The notes below the pieces were generated by a model. That model saw only the letters and a program-made list of their open reading frames with translations, was not told where the DNA came from and made no database searches. The position numbers and the translations under genes were made by a program. Positions 33,346 through 47,800 of a stretch of 64,000 nucleotides of DNA are shown in pieces. This DNA is from Heliocidaris tuberculata (lineage: Eukaryota > Echinodermata > Echinoidea > Camarodonta > Echinometridae), in NCBI GenBank assembly GCA_025618425.1, contig CM046844.1:18087411-18151410 (forward strand), read 5' to 3'. Numbering within the stretch: the stretch's first letter is position 1; every line of letters begins with the position of its first letter.

Positions 33346-34760
33346 ATCATGCTATTGTTATGTTAGTAATACGAGTGTCCATGTACCTTTTACATACATA
33401 TTTTTTTTTTGCAAATAGGCTTGTTGTGGTGATGAGTATACAGAATGAAAGTTTAAGCGCCATCAAGAATACGATAAATCCGGTAATTCTGTATTCGTCA
33501 AACTAATAACAAAACATTGAAAAATTGCCACCAGAAACTACAACTAGGGAATATTCACAATTTCTTCAAAAGGCAAGTAGAATGAAACCCTTTCGTTAAT
33601 TTTTTTTCTCGACAAAATATTCTTCAAAATATAAACATACGTTGATAACATTATTTTTCTTGGGGGTAACTATTAAGCTGATTGATAATATGGAGGGAGG
33701 AAATGAGGAAATAATGGAGGGCAAAGAAAGAGAGATGGAGAGTTCGGAAGTGAAAAAAGAATGAGAGGAGAGGGAGAGAAAACGTAAGAAAAGGACAAAA
33801 AGAAGGAAAGAGAGAGAGAGAGAAAGAAAGAGAGGAAGAGAGAGGGGGGTCCTGGAGAGTATGTAGGCGCTTTATTTTCGAGAAAAGAATGATTTTCTGG
33901 TTTAAATACATGGCTGAAATGAAAACAAACACGTTTTGCAGTTAATTTTTACAATCAACCCCAACTGCCCCTTTTACTCATTTTAAAACATATTATCTTA
34001 GCCACATACATGTATATTTCCGGAAAGGGGCCTTTAGCCATAATGATTCCACACTGACGAAATCTTTTTGTTTGGCTCTCAATATTTTAAATGTTGCCCC
34101 ATCCTCAAAAAAGCATATCTGAATTATTAATCATAAATGATTATATTGATATAGTGCTTTGGTGCGACAGATAAATAACTTGTAAATACTTCGCAAGAGG
34201 TTACACGCGGTCATTATAACACTATAGTTCTTCTAAAATTCAGTGTGATTGCAAATCTTTTCGCAATCATTGTTATGATGAAACACTGATTGGTGGGGGA
34301 AAAAATTAGGTAAACATGTAACTCATTATTGGAATTCTATAATCATATTATTACTTATATTCATTATAGTATCTCTTTTAAAAAAATAATTTTAATTCGT
34401 TTGATTCCAGTCAAAATTCTATTTAACATTCTTACTTTTGGCTGCATATCATAACTCATAACGCCAACTGCAAATTTTGAGATCATCGTGATAATGCCAT
34501 TAATATGTAATCATAAATATTTATGAAACATTCTTTTCGAACCATGAAATAAGGAAACATATTACCGAAATATCAGCCACAATCGGGGGTTATTAGGATC
34601 AATCTGGTAAGGCGGTACGCATACCCGAAACCCTCAAAGTGACCACATAGATGACGTCATAGTAAAACGTGATAATGTATTGGTGCGGATACCAAATTCC
34701 ACCACCCATGATGACTGGTGGGTATTTATCTTTTATGATAAGGGTTGGGCGACGCCACAC
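33346..34760. other. Intergenic; no gene seen
   Basis: A purine-rich GA/GAAA stretch at 33690-33850 gives a Ser/Phe-rich artefact frame on the minus strand. The rest is AT-rich. Confidence 0.5.
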
Positions 34761-34768
34761 TTTAAAAG
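34761..34768 (+). promoter_or_regulatory. Weak TATA-like element before the sushi-mucin gene
   Basis: TTTAAAAG lies about 390 bases upstream of the proposed start codon and just before a stretch without stop-rich AT character (34790-34920) that could be 5' UTR. There is no transcript evidence, so this is speculative. Confidence 0.2.
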
Positions 34769-35151
34769 AAATTAACTACGCAGCTCAAACTATGGACTAG
34801 AAACAGTGTACATTTACAGAGAACTAGAGAACAGACCGTCTTCGGAAAACCACGCTGACGAGTGACACAGAGATAAAGAGAAGACAGCCTCTGTGAATGG
34901 ACATTTTGGGGAAAGGTATCCATTTACTTTAATGCAAAGGTTTGATTGAGACATCTGAAACTATTTTAAGGGAGAAATCAAGAGCCAACCAAAGAAGTAG
35001 GTCTAAAATATTCCTTGCAAAGCACAAAAGCTTTTCTGCCAACTCCGAGAGGAGCACGAGGAAGAGGGACCATCCATACAATTTAAAAAATATTCCGCGA
35101 ATGAAGGATTGCACCTTTTTAAAGACGTTTGACAGGATCAAAACGGTTACC

Positions 35152-35236
35152 ATGGTGAATAAAATGTATTGGATATTCTGCGTATCAGTCTTGGTGAGTG
35201 GACTTTTTGGAGGAAGCATTTATGTCACAGCCCAAG
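35152..35236 (+). CDS. Exon 1: signal peptide
   Basis: ATG at 35152 sits in ACCATGG, an ideal Kozak context. Upstream in-frame ATG at 35101 would add 17 residues before the hydrophobic core, and ATG at 35164 would remove four. The hydrophobic stretch WIFCVSVLVSGLFGG followed by YVTAQ fits a cleavable signal peptide with cleavage near AQ. The donor is CAAG|GTAAGA, phase 1. The frame is also open upstream of the ATG, so a longer N-terminus is possible but less likely. Confidence 0.75.
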
Positions 35237-38200
35237 GTAAGAGAGTATGAAATGATTTTATGTAATGGCATTTTATCATGTAGTAACGAAATGCATTCTT
35301 TATCCTTTTTTGTTTTCTTCCATTGAATTATTGTGTTCATCATGGTTACACAGCTGCTGTGTAGTTACAGAATATATTTTACATTAACATTAAAGAACTG
35401 TACCGAATTAGTGTTTTATTCATTATATTCTTATCGTAGCTGCGCATAGATAACATATAATGCAACTTATGTTAAATATAATCTTTTAGACGTATACACA
35501 TACATGATTTAATTCAGAATCCGTAAAGTGAATCTACCAAATCACTAGCAGATGAAAATAATTATTTTAAGTTGTATTTTTTCCATCTGAATATTTCCAA
35601 CCTTGGCGTCGATTAAACGGGTCTAGACTGTAAAGATGTCTGAAAATAGCAGTAGTAAGAATATATTAACAGAAGATATACAAGATTATACCTTTTATTT
35701 AAAAAACAAAGGAAATTAAACAACCAAAGTGAAATTTTCAAATGCTATCTGGACATCTGATGGTAGCGCTAAGAAATAATCTGTTATCATGATTAAGGGA
35801 AATAAAAGTTTATGAACATAAACGACACATGAAAATGATTTTTCTGTAAGGGAATTTAAATTGCGTTAAGTCATCTTTATGTTTTTCCTTTCAGATAATA
35901 TCCCGATGGTTCAGTCCCCTCAAAAACCTTATAGTTTGATAGATTTCGGTACCTTGTTACAAAAATCAATTGTCTTGAATGAATATATAATAATAATAGG
36001 TTCAGGGGCGGCGCTACAGGGGGGGCAGAGGGGGCGACCGCCCCCCTATGATTTTTCAAGTAGTGAAAAAAGAAAAAAAAAGAAAAAAAAGAAGAAAAGG
36101 AGGAAGAAAAGGGAAGAAAATGGAAGAAAGAAGAAAGAGGAGTATTAAAAAGAGAGGTCTTAAACATATAACTCTATATTACCCCTGTTATTTAATGGAG
36201 AAAAAATATGACGTCATCTTTAGGTCGTCTTGCCCCTCCTATCAAAATACCCTGGCGCCGCCCCTGAATAGGTTACAATAGGTCCTTTGTCATGTTTGTT
36301 GCTTTGGATGATTGACTGCGGATAAATTCTTGAAGTTCTATGGCACGTAATAAAACAGGATCTATAAACCAAAGTGGTTATTATAATACTACATCCACCC
36401 GCAAGTTCAATATAAAACGTATCCAATAATATGGCGTCTTATTATATTTAATTTGAAATACCTGAAGATGACTGATTATAATAGATTTATGATAAAAGAA
36501 TAGAGAATTGAATGACATTACACTTCGAGGAGTCGTGGTGAAAAAGGAAAACTGTATATATGGTTCGATTGATTAAAAGATAATCCATGTGATTAATGAA
36601 AGTTATTAAAATGGAAGCAATTTAAATCTATAATGGATGGATTTGTAGGAAGTGGGTCAGTTATCATGGGGACTATCAAACGGGGGCAAATTAGTTTTCT
36701 TGCAATCGTAATCACATGAGATCATAGTTAATAGACTATGAAAGTATAATTAGAGGTATCACATGAGTACGTTCTCAGTTTCTACATGTTACACAAGTAT
36801 GACACAATGTACATACTATTATCATTAATGTTGACTGATACCATGCGTAAGTAAGGGCGTATCAAGCTCATCTTTCGCTTTTGCATTGGTATTTTTTCCC
36901 CATCAATTACCCATTAGCATAATTATCAGAATAGATTGATATAATCATATAGATATTTATCACTGACATATATAGGTCAATATATGGATGGTAACAGAGA
37001 GACACAGATGGGCACTTTTATACAAATTTGATATAATTATGTTCATTCCCAATGGCTTTTCTCTCAATGCATTTAAGTATACTGCGATATTCTAGTTATT
37101 CAAATCAACTGATAATGTATTATACAAAAATGGTGACCTTGGGACAAATTTAGAAATTTCCGAGTTTCTGTTTCACCGATCATATTCTTTCGATTCCTTA
37201 AAAGTGCAAATCTCGAGGTTGTAAGAGAATCGAAACAAATCTACATCCCATCGTCCTGGCCTATCGTCATCTTATATCAAGCAAATTTATTTCCCTTATC
37301 TTTCTCAAACATAGTTCGAGATAAACCGCTTGCTTTTTTTCTTTTGCGGCTTTTGTTTGCGTAACTTGCTGGACACGCAACTAAGGGCGTGATCTGGTGG
37401 TTAGTTAGTGTTGAATAAACATGAACAGATTTCACAGATTAATTACAGTTAACCGTGTTTCATTTGTTTCTGGAGTACTGATCATTCTGAGATGTAAATG
37501 TTGTAAAGGACTATTATATAAAAGCTTTACCACGTTATTTTTCAACCTCAGGTAAAGCCATAAATGAACTGCAACTTTGGTATTTTCATTAGCCTGTTCA
37601 TTAGGAAAGAGATAATGGCAATACGTCAATAATGTTCGATATCAGTGTTCGAAAGTTCGTGACATGTGGGCCATCGCATCATCTACTACATTGAACAGAA
37701 ATCATCCAACAGTCATAATGTCACAAAAACGTTGCCTTCATGAATTTAAATATAAAGAAAATGAAGTTTAGCACCAAAAAATGGGATATATATGGGATTT
37801 ATCATGTATTCAGTTTTAAACAATCTTCTCATTAGTATTTGCTTGAGATTTGGATTGCCTTTATCAAAATGAATGAACATGCTCCCCATTTATCTATCAA
37901 TATGATGTTCTCCTACGATTTAAACGAATTCTAATCCCCCAGAGACATGATAGGCATGCGATTCTGGCTCAGTAAAACATTAATGACAACACTGTACCAT
38001 AACAAGGATGCCAATGCGATATAACTATATAGCGGGCAATACTGATCTCCAGAACGTTCTTTAATTAGAAACTTTCTTTTTGACAAATCTTCAAAATTCT
38101 TCGGGCTTCCATCTAAAATGCTATGATTTTTTTTAGTGCCATTGACTTTTTGAACAACTCAAAGACTAAAGACAAAAAAAAACTACTTCCATAATACATT

Positions 38201-41200
38201 ATATTTCATAAAATTAATGATCTTACAATTTACTTCAACCAGCTCAGAATCCCACATAATAGGGGCATCGATACCTCTTCAGGATAAGGGGGATGAGGGA
38301 GGCAAACACATTAGCTGGAAGGATTACTTCATTGGATACAGGGATACACAGTAGATTCCCAAAGTAGGGAGGGGAGGGAGGGGGGGGGGGGAGCAACTAC
38401 ATCTCCCCGGATTAACATCCTGTATGGAGAGCAATGAGTTATAAATGCAAAATACGATTGTCAAAAATAAAAAGAGAAAAAAAAAAAAGGAAAGAAAAGT
38501 TAAACAGCTTAATGGAATGAAAAGCCTGTATATAATTTGATGTTTTCTTTGAATATATTTTATATATGTTTTATTAAATCACTGATTGTTGCCAATTTGA
38601 TTCTCGCAGAATGTTCATCGCCTCCGCTAAGTGACCCCACCCGCGTGGTGGTCACGCCTCCCCGAAGCGGCGGCAACTACTCTATCTATGAACCGGTGTA
38701 CTTATCCTGCAACGCATCAGGAGAGTATACATTTACTGGTAACTACTACAGCTACTGTGGGGAAAATAACCAGTGGGACCCCGACCCATCCACAGTCATT
38801 TGCTATGGTGAGTATGGAAATGTAATACATGGGCCCTGTTTCATAAAACTTGTCATCAATGAAAAGTTACAATAACTGTTATAAGTTACTGAAATCCTTG
38901 CATCTGATTGGCTGAGAGTAAATTTGTCAGTAAAAATCACCGACAAGGCATTTGATGAAACGCTCCCCTGGTGACCACGAGGCGTCATTTACCTGACGCA
39001 GGGCTGCGTCAGCGACTTGCGAGGTCATTGACGCGCCATGCGAGAATGACACCATACAAAAAGTGAATGCAAAATGAACACTGCACACAGGGCTTATTGA
39101 ATTCACTGGCTTGATCAGCGAAGGTACTAAGGCAATCGATATGACGCCTCTCCTGCAACGGGCATTAGGGAGTCTGTCCCATCTCCCTGATATCTAGTGA
39201 ATTGGGAAGAAGCATGGACAGCGACTGATTTTATGGGAAAGGAAATCCCATAGTTTGACACTGGGTCTGTGGGAGAATTATAAGAATAACATGGAAACAA
39301 GTAAAGAAGGGGGGGGGGGGGGATCCTTACGTGATATTGCAGTTTTACGTCAAACCTTTGTAATTGATCTTAATTTATATATATAATGCATTAAATAAGA
39401 AATAACGTCAATTAGCGCTTTATACAGAATGATTACCTCGGTAGTATTCACGCACAAAATGTGTACGTCATATCCATTCCTTGGGGAGTAGCCATTGGTG
39501 CTGTTGTTGATCATGTTAAAACATAATTTGATGCGAATGTTGTGACAAGCATCTTGATAGATATCCGACAAAAAAAAAACGCTATTTAATGAATTATAAC
39601 TGTAATAAAGAAAAAAGGTATGCGATACAGTTTTATACATAAGGAAGGCATTTTTTTTTTTGTTAACACTTCTACGCATCGAGTTGGAGGCTGGAACCTT
39701 ACAAGTAAATTCCCTCCTACTTTTTATACTTATGTCATTTATTTCAAAGCAAACCCGATCAGTGTTTGTATTGACTCCCAAACCTTTGTTTGATGTCAAG
39801 TTAATGAGAAGATTATTTGTGTAACGGGTTAAAAGAAAATAAACACTGAGAGATGGAGAGGGAGATAAATATATAGATAGATAGATATAGAAAGATAGTC
39901 AGAGAGAGAGGAGGGGGAAGGGGAGGTGGAGAGTAGTGACGTATTCACACCTAGACCGGGCTTGATGGGATGTATTCGAGGTTGGATATATTACTCAAAT
40001 TTAACAAGCTCATGAAGAGGAAATAGCTGAATATGGCTGTTCCAATTCTACCAACGGCTTGAAAGTATGTGGTACATATTATATCAAATCACCTTTTATA
40101 TAAGCAAAACTATTTTTCAAAAGGCAATACAACCCAAATTACCCTTGAGTTGATTTCATGAAAGTCTTTGGGATGGTGTTGATTACTGTTTGTTGTCGGT
40201 ACTGGGTAATGGTCCTGGAATCAATCGGCGACTGGTCGTTTACTTATTCGGTGATCAATCGACGACCTTACATTCAAGCACTTTTCGAGCACTAAAGATC
40301 AGTCGGAGATCAGTCGGAGACCTGTCGCCCACCTTTAGAAAACCAACAACAACAAAAAAACAAAAAAACCCTTCAAATCCATTTCCCTCGGCAAAAGGTT
40401 TTCGATGCAGCAGCGTAAATTTTCTGCCGACCAAACTGCTTCGGCAACCAGTTGCCGACTGCTGACAACCAAATAAAGATTGACGAAAACTTTTTGAGAT
40501 CTCAGACAACCAACTACCGACCAGTGGTTGTCGGAAGTCGGCAACAGGTCGTAAGGTCACTATAGACCAGTGAGACCATGGCTATAGAGACATGGCTACT
40601 CGTTGCAGAAAAGTTAAACTACAAAATAAATCAAAGTCCACTATCATTACTATTGAGACTGAAATCAACATCGTATCAAGTCAATTAAATACTAAAATTG
40701 GCAAAATTGTAGATTATTCTTTTTAACCAACCGTCAAGTTTAAAATCAACAGACTGTTTGCGTGGTCAGTATTTTGTTTGTTGTGTTGGGCGTTCCCCCT
40801 TGAAAAAGATAAGAATGGAGGAGCAAGAAGGCTATATTTTTAGTTATCATAAAATACAAATAAATGTACAAAATGAAGAGAAAGAAAGAAGAAAAAAAAA
40901 GAGACAGAGATAACGATTGCTTGTCCGGATAATTCACCCATTTAGAACAACTATATTACTTAAGCGTTATCCTTTTGTTAAAATATAATTTTGAAGAATT
41001 TTGTCTTTTCCCCTTTCCAACGTCTCTTTTCAAAAGAATATGGGGAACAAGGTTACCTTCAGAATATTACATATATGTATGTTGTGTTCGACCTTGCAAA
41101 AGATATTGCATTTCCAATTTTTCAGCCAGTGAAATTGTTGAAGATTGCACAGTATTTTGTTTTTTTTTAATTGGGGTCCGCTCGCTATTCATAGAAAACC

Positions 41201-44200
41201 GCTCTTCATTTAACAAACGTTATGAATAGCGGTCCTTATGAGTAGTTATGAATAGTTGTCCTTATGAATGGATGTCCTTATGAATAGCGAGGTAATTTGT
41301 CGATGGTTTGCTCGCTATTCAGAAGGACCGCTATTCGTACAAAACCGCTATTCATTTAGTCACGCGTTATGGATAGCGGTCCTTATGAATAGCGGTCCCT
41401 ATGACTAGCGAGGTTACCCCTATTTATTATATGATGATTACTTGTGAAGGAGACAAGTGTTTGACATAAGATTTTGATTCGTGTAGTCTAATTAACATTA
41501 ACAAAATTTGTGCAGATTTTCCTCATGTGGATTTTCCCATGATAGCGTCTATAAACATACAATAAATGGTGAAATGCATGTTTTTAAAAACGTGAAAATT
41601 AGTCAAACAAAACAGTTGAATTAAATCTAATTCCTATGCATTTCACTTCAACTCAACACAATTACATAGATCATTCACCGACGTTGTCTTGAATTTCCCG
41701 TGTTTTTGCAAAAAATCATATTCTTTTGTATAAAAGACAAAATGAAAACAGGTAAGCTTGTTTTGCAACCACTTTCAGGTTCAAGTAAATACATCGGTAT
41801 TATCCAGTAGCACGGTATATGTTGGACTTCAGGGTGATAGAACAAACTAAAGAAGAACATATAATATTTTATTACACCGTGCTTTTTATAACATTCACCA
41901 CCATCAATTTATAACAGAAAACTGCACCAAATATCTCACAAACTCTAACGAGTGTGTATGGAATGTGAATGAAAACAGAAAGAGAAATTTATAATGCATT
42001 CTTCAAATATTTGCTTTTTGTCGGCTTTAGGGATGTATGGTGCCAAGTTTGCCGAAGTTTTAAAGTGTACCAACCACCTGGAAAAAAAATGTGTATACTG
42101 CTAGGAAGTATAAAATTAACCTCAAAGAACTTTATCTGAAATTCTATAGGTCAGCAGAGTATGAAGGATAATATGAAGGTGCTCGCGCGGAACCCAACCT
42201 CTGAGTAACATATTTTTTGGTGATTGGTACCCTTTAAAATCAACCGGGAAAGGGTCACTCCCTTTGTTTTTACAACACACTTTTACACCACCTGTACCCC
42301 AGTTATACTGACAAAACAAACACTAGACTGGCAATAGCTTCATGAGACTGAAGGTCTAGCCAGAAACTTCGAAATATTGAAGGATTAAAGACCGAAGTCC
42401 ATGAGACCGTCAGATTTTGTCTCTTAAACCCCCTGGCAAGTAGTCACTAAGTACATGAGACCGAACGTTCATGATACTATGATACTGAAAGTTCACGAGA
42501 CCATCGAATTCGGTCATATGAACATTCTGACATCCAGTTACAAGCTTCACAAGGTTTACGAGAAGAACCATGAGACCCTAAAATTCCTACTTTTTAAAAT
42601 TCTTGTAACTATAGTCAGAAGGTTCACGGAACCAAAGATTTCAAAGACAGGTATTAGCATTTAGGCCATCGGGCTAACTGATGTTTATGTTTATTAAGGA
42701 TAATGTTGTGTATTCTAATATAGCATGTCATAAATCCAAGACAATAAAGACTTCATGTTTGCATTTAAAGATAGTGCCATTGATTCTGATAAAAAGGTTG
42801 ACAATGCGAACGAATACCCATCATATGAAAAGCAATGCTACCAACTATAGATTAGTACATCCCACGACAATGACGACATGCCAGGGAATTAGTAAATTAA
42901 ATGTCTAACAACTAGGGAGACGTCAGTACAGGGCCCTCTTGCATAAAAAGTTGCGTTTAATCGTAACTTTTTTATGTAAGAGGGCCCTGGTCTAGTGGTC
43001 AAATCTCTGGTACCAGTTTATAAACTGATTTCAGTTTGACACCTAGTTGTGTCTTTTAGAAGATTTTGTTCCAGGTAGGTCTCTGAAGTAAATATTCTGA
43101 TTAAACAGAGACACATGTTTACTCTTTACAAACTCAAATGCAACTCCCCTCTAAACACAATCCATCTGCATAATTTCTACACACACTGAGCAAGTGATAT
43201 CTCTCATCGATTATATGAATTATCATGTAAACAATGTGTATATGACATTGTCCAGTCATAGTCGAGCATCGAATCCAAAATAATGTTAGTTCGTTACATC
43301 ACACGAACTGGCAGTTGTGAGAGCTATATGATTTGCTTCCTGCAACTATAACAATTTGATTTCAGTCATTAGAAAAAAAAACACCTCATCATGAGCACTT
43401 CTCTTCAAATCCCAATCTTTACAGAAAAATGTGCGGACAGTCTTATCCCATCCGATGTGATTCAGGAAGATTCGGGAGGCACCGCAAAGAGTTACTACGA
43501 GCACGGAGAGTACATCTACTTATCCTGCCCTGCGAGTCAGACGCTGATTGGGCCAATTAGGGTCCCCTGTCTTGATGGCTCCATTGGCGATGCTACCGTT
43601 TCGTGCGAAGGTAAGAAAGTGGAATGGTTGCATGACACATGCTCCGGCGACCTGCGGTCAATTTCCCACTCTTCGACCCTGGACCAAACAACTTAACTAA
43701 TCCTAACCCTCTAACTTGCCTAACATAGCAACCCAGTTACAACCCTAACCCCTAACCTATATCTTTGCCGAAATAAAGCCAGGTGAAAATGTCGCAGGAG
43801 CAGATTTCGGATCACCAATAAAATAGAAGACCGGTCTTATGCACCGTAAGAATAGAAGAGAAATAGAACTGGGAAACTGGAAGAAAAGAATCAAGAAACC
43901 GATATTTAAAAGAGAGAAGTACACATTCCGTCGCAATATGGTAACTCTGTAGACTTGATAATACTCATAATTTCATAGACAATTTTTAGGATATCTATTA
44001 TTCTGGACTTTCCAGCAAACTAACAAAAGGCAGCAACTACATGCTATATTGAAACTACCCATGGACAAAATCAATAACAGCAACCAACCAGAAGTGCATA
44101 ATCTTCAACTCACCAACCTTAAACTTAACTCAAGTGAATGCGTGAGTCTTGCGAAGAATATTTTTCTTACAACGTGCCGTCCTGTTCCTACTCATAACAA

Positions 44201-44789
44201 ATATTTGCTTAATTTACCTAACATTTGCTTGTGTAATTTGGCAGCAAGTTAACAATTCCAGTCAGATAATATGTGGCCACTGAAGTAATCTTATTATTGC
44301 AGGTTTGGTATTTTGCCTAGATAATGGGTATAAAATCTACAATCTTAGCTTGGGAATTTATAGAGCAGTAAAGTCGATTCTTTAAACAAGCGTTGGCCTA
44401 TGGGTTTTTATAACGTATCGTAGCTGAACAGGCAACGTCCGACTTAATAAACCTACTCTGAACTGCTAGTGTTAGGAATGTCATCTTTGACTGAACATTA
44501 TTACATTAAAATGGAGGCAGATATAAGTAGCTTGTTGTAATGATAACTAAGTTCAGTTTAAGCAGACACAGTAGTCTTAGCGGGATTTCAGATCCTATCA
44601 AAAGGTCACAGTGAATGCTACTAGAACTACTAGGACTCTCTATATTATAGATGTAAGCAGTACTGCCGATATCAGATGTATTAATAGTAGAAGTAGTAGT
44701 AGTATCAGCAGCATCAGTAATAGTAGTAGTTGCTACAAGTTATAGTGGTGGTAGTAGTGGTGGTGATGGTAGCAGCAGTGGTGGTAGTA

Positions 44790-44820
<31 letters not shown>

Positions 44821-44829
44821 AAGTAGTAA

Positions 44830-44868
<39 letters not shown>

Positions 44869-47800
44869 CAGTAGCAGCAGCAGCAGCAGCAGTAGTAGTA
44901 GTTTTTGTTGTTGTAAGAAGAAGAAGGAAGGAAGGAAGAAGAAAAAAACAAGAAATATAAAAACGAAAGGAAACAAGTATATAGGCCTAACAATAATAGT
45001 TGTAGTGGAAGTGTTAGCAGTAGAAGTAGAAAAAGAAGAAGAAGAAGAAGAAGAAGAAGAAGAAGAAGAAGAAGAAGAAGAAGAAGAAGAAGAAGAAGAA
45101 AAAGAAAAAGAAGAAGGAAGAAAGAAGAAAAAAGTAGAATAGATATGAAAATGAAAAAAAAAATAAGTATAGGCCTAACAATAATAGTTGTAGTGGAAGT
45201 AGTAGAAGAAGAAAAAAAAAGAAAAGGAAGAAGAAGAGGAAGAATAAAATGAAGGAGGAAGAAAGAAGGGGAAACAGTAGAGAAAATATGGAAAATGAAA
45301 GAAAAAAAGTATAGGCCTAACAATAATAGTAGTGGAAGATAGAGTAAGGTTGTCCTTGGAGCAATTTTATATCAACAATGATGGTAGTATATATAGTTAA
45401 CACAAATGACAATGACATGTAATCCATATATTATCATGGGGAATGTAGCATACAATAAATGCTGGATGGCAAGTTTGAAGTTGAACTATTATAGATTTTA
45501 TATTTTCATCTGTAACCATTGGATTGAATGTTACAATCTAAAAACTAGCACGCACACCCAGTTTCGTTAATGTTTTAAATCATCTAACAAACTTTCATTG
45601 TCTTTCTTCCACTTTTTGTGTAAACTAAGGAGGACCGACTACAGCTGTTTACACCACAAAACAGACCACTGCGCCCTCAACGACTTTCCAAAAGTACGAA
45701 ACAACGTTGGCTGTTCAGACAATCATCAATACAAAAATGGGTTCGACGACATCTCATGACGGGAGCCTCACCACGAGACGGACAGATGCTGTGACACATG
45801 TGCAAACGAAGCCACTGACATCAATGGATTACATCACAACCTCCCAAGTCATCACTCTGGAGACCTCCCCAACTAATGACTATGCAACAACAGTATTGCA
45901 AACCACATCTGAAGCCACTGCCTTTACAGAACTAAGTACAGAAAATACGGCAGAAGCGACGACGACGGCCACAGACAAACCTTCAACATTGTCGACGCAT
46001 TTCACGAGTACAGACGTATACGAAGCAACGACGGTTCAAACGGTAACAGCGACAGATGTTCCAGAACGTACCACAAACACGAACCCAATCGTAACCACGG
46101 ACACATTACTAAGTACAGACTATACTGGGGAGTCGACTACGATGTCCACATACAACCCTTTATCACCCTCGACATTTTTTACAAGTACGGACGTGTATGA
46201 AGCGACAACGTTCCAAACGGATCTCACGACAGTCACTGCAGGACGTACCGCGAGCACAGAATTTGCTTCAACCACCAACCCGGGCATTGTTACGGCGGAT
46301 ACAGAAAAGCCAATCACGATGGTCACGGACAACCCTTCGTCATCCTCGACTCGTTTCATAGGAACTGACGAGTACGAAGCAACGACATTCCAAACAGTAA
46401 TTTCAACTGATACCTCAGAACTTACCACAAATACAAAACCTACCGAAACCATATCAACGAAAGGAACTACGGACGAAGCGACTTCGGCATTCACAGACAA
46501 ACCTGTAACATCATCGACGCATTTTATGGGAACTGATACAGACGAGGTAACAACTTTTCAAACAGTATTCGCAACAGATATGCCTACGTCAGGAAGTACC
46601 TCGGGCACAGAGTCTTCTGTAACCTACCTAACTCAGAACACCACATTTCCCACAAGCGAGATGAAAACGGATGGAACTGAGCTCGCAACGGTTTCTACAG
46701 ACGTCGCAACAGACGGCGTTGCACCTGAAACCGACCCCACCATCACAATGCTGATTACTGAGTTCATGACTTCAGTTTTTACAGAGTTACCTGGGACAGA
46801 CTCCGACTACGTTACCACATCGGCCACTGATGTTTCCGTAACCGATGTTGATGATGTGACGACTTCCGTCACGGAAGTCACAGAGTTGGTGTCAACGAGA
46901 GTTACAGTCATCACAGAGGTTATTACAGAAATCGATGAATTTACTACGCCAAGCGACAGTAATGTCACAACGATAAGTGAGTTTGTTTTTATTTTACTTT
47001 TTGCTAGAGGCGACACTGTACGGTAGGGGAGGATTAAACATCCACAGACATTTTAAAAACCATTTTAAATCTCTCGGATTTTACAGGACCCTTTCCCCTT
47101 AAAGTTTGTTTGCTTATTTTTAAATCCAAAGACTTCTGTGACCTTTGCTGGAAGATTTTAAAATCTGAGGCCCTTTTAGCAGCATTCAGTCAAATTTTCT
47201 TTTCATAATAGGACTTGTCGCAACAACTTGACTTTCATTGTATATTTGTTTTGCGATAGCTTTCATTCATTGGTATCGATCCTGATTTTGTGTTCACTTT
47301 TTAACCTTTTTTCCTAAAAGTACCCGACCCCTGTGAAGGCTTCTGTGACCTAGATCGAGAGAGTTGTGTGACGGGATCGGATGGGCCACAGTGCGAGTGT
47401 CTGCCAGGGTTCTACAGAATCACCGAGGACAAGTCCGAGACGGATGTCCAGTGCACAGGTTTGTGTAAAACTGGACTTAGAATGCGCCTTTTCTTAACTT
47501 TATTAGCATATATCATGAACGTGATAGGAAATAAATGACTGGAACCAGAAAATGAACCTAATCTTTCCTAGACCCGTTTTTTTGTATGCTGCCATCTCCG
47601 GCGATGTACAGGATTTTTAAAATCAGGTTTCAAAAATTAAATGAAAGAAGAGACTACAAAATATACCCTCCCTGAAAGCTTTGAAAGCAGCCCCAGTTCT
47701 ACATTGGACAGTTCAAAAATGGTAAAGAAGGTAGATAAACAACTCAGTAAAATGTATTCTTTCATTTGTATCATACATCACTTTTGAAAGCTGTCTTGAG

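Larger units (their letters stand above)
38808..43424 (+). other. Intron 2 (4.6 kb), repeat-rich
   Basis: Holds MITEs at 38831, 41173 and 42931, the dispersed repeat at 38972, a poly(G) at 39309, an inverted-repeat region at 40185-40570 and a degenerate repeat at 42340-42650. No extra exon was found. Confidence 0.6.

Noticed and set aside
34942..35151. Longer N-terminus for the sushi-mucin protein
   Set aside because: The frame is open upstream, but begins without ATG; ATG 35101 lacks a signal-peptide-like start, whereas 35152 has a perfect Kozak context directly before the hydrophobic core.
43690..43765. Telomere-like CCTAACCC words
   Set aside because: Only a few dispersed, imperfect words inside an intron; not a telomeric array.
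44730..45323. Long poly-Val, poly-Leu and poly-Tyr frames
   Set aside because: Produced by AGT and GAA repeats.
46120..46500. 126-codon minus-strand frame over the mucin exon
   Set aside because: Antisense shadow of Thr/Ser codons (gives Val/Ser repeats).
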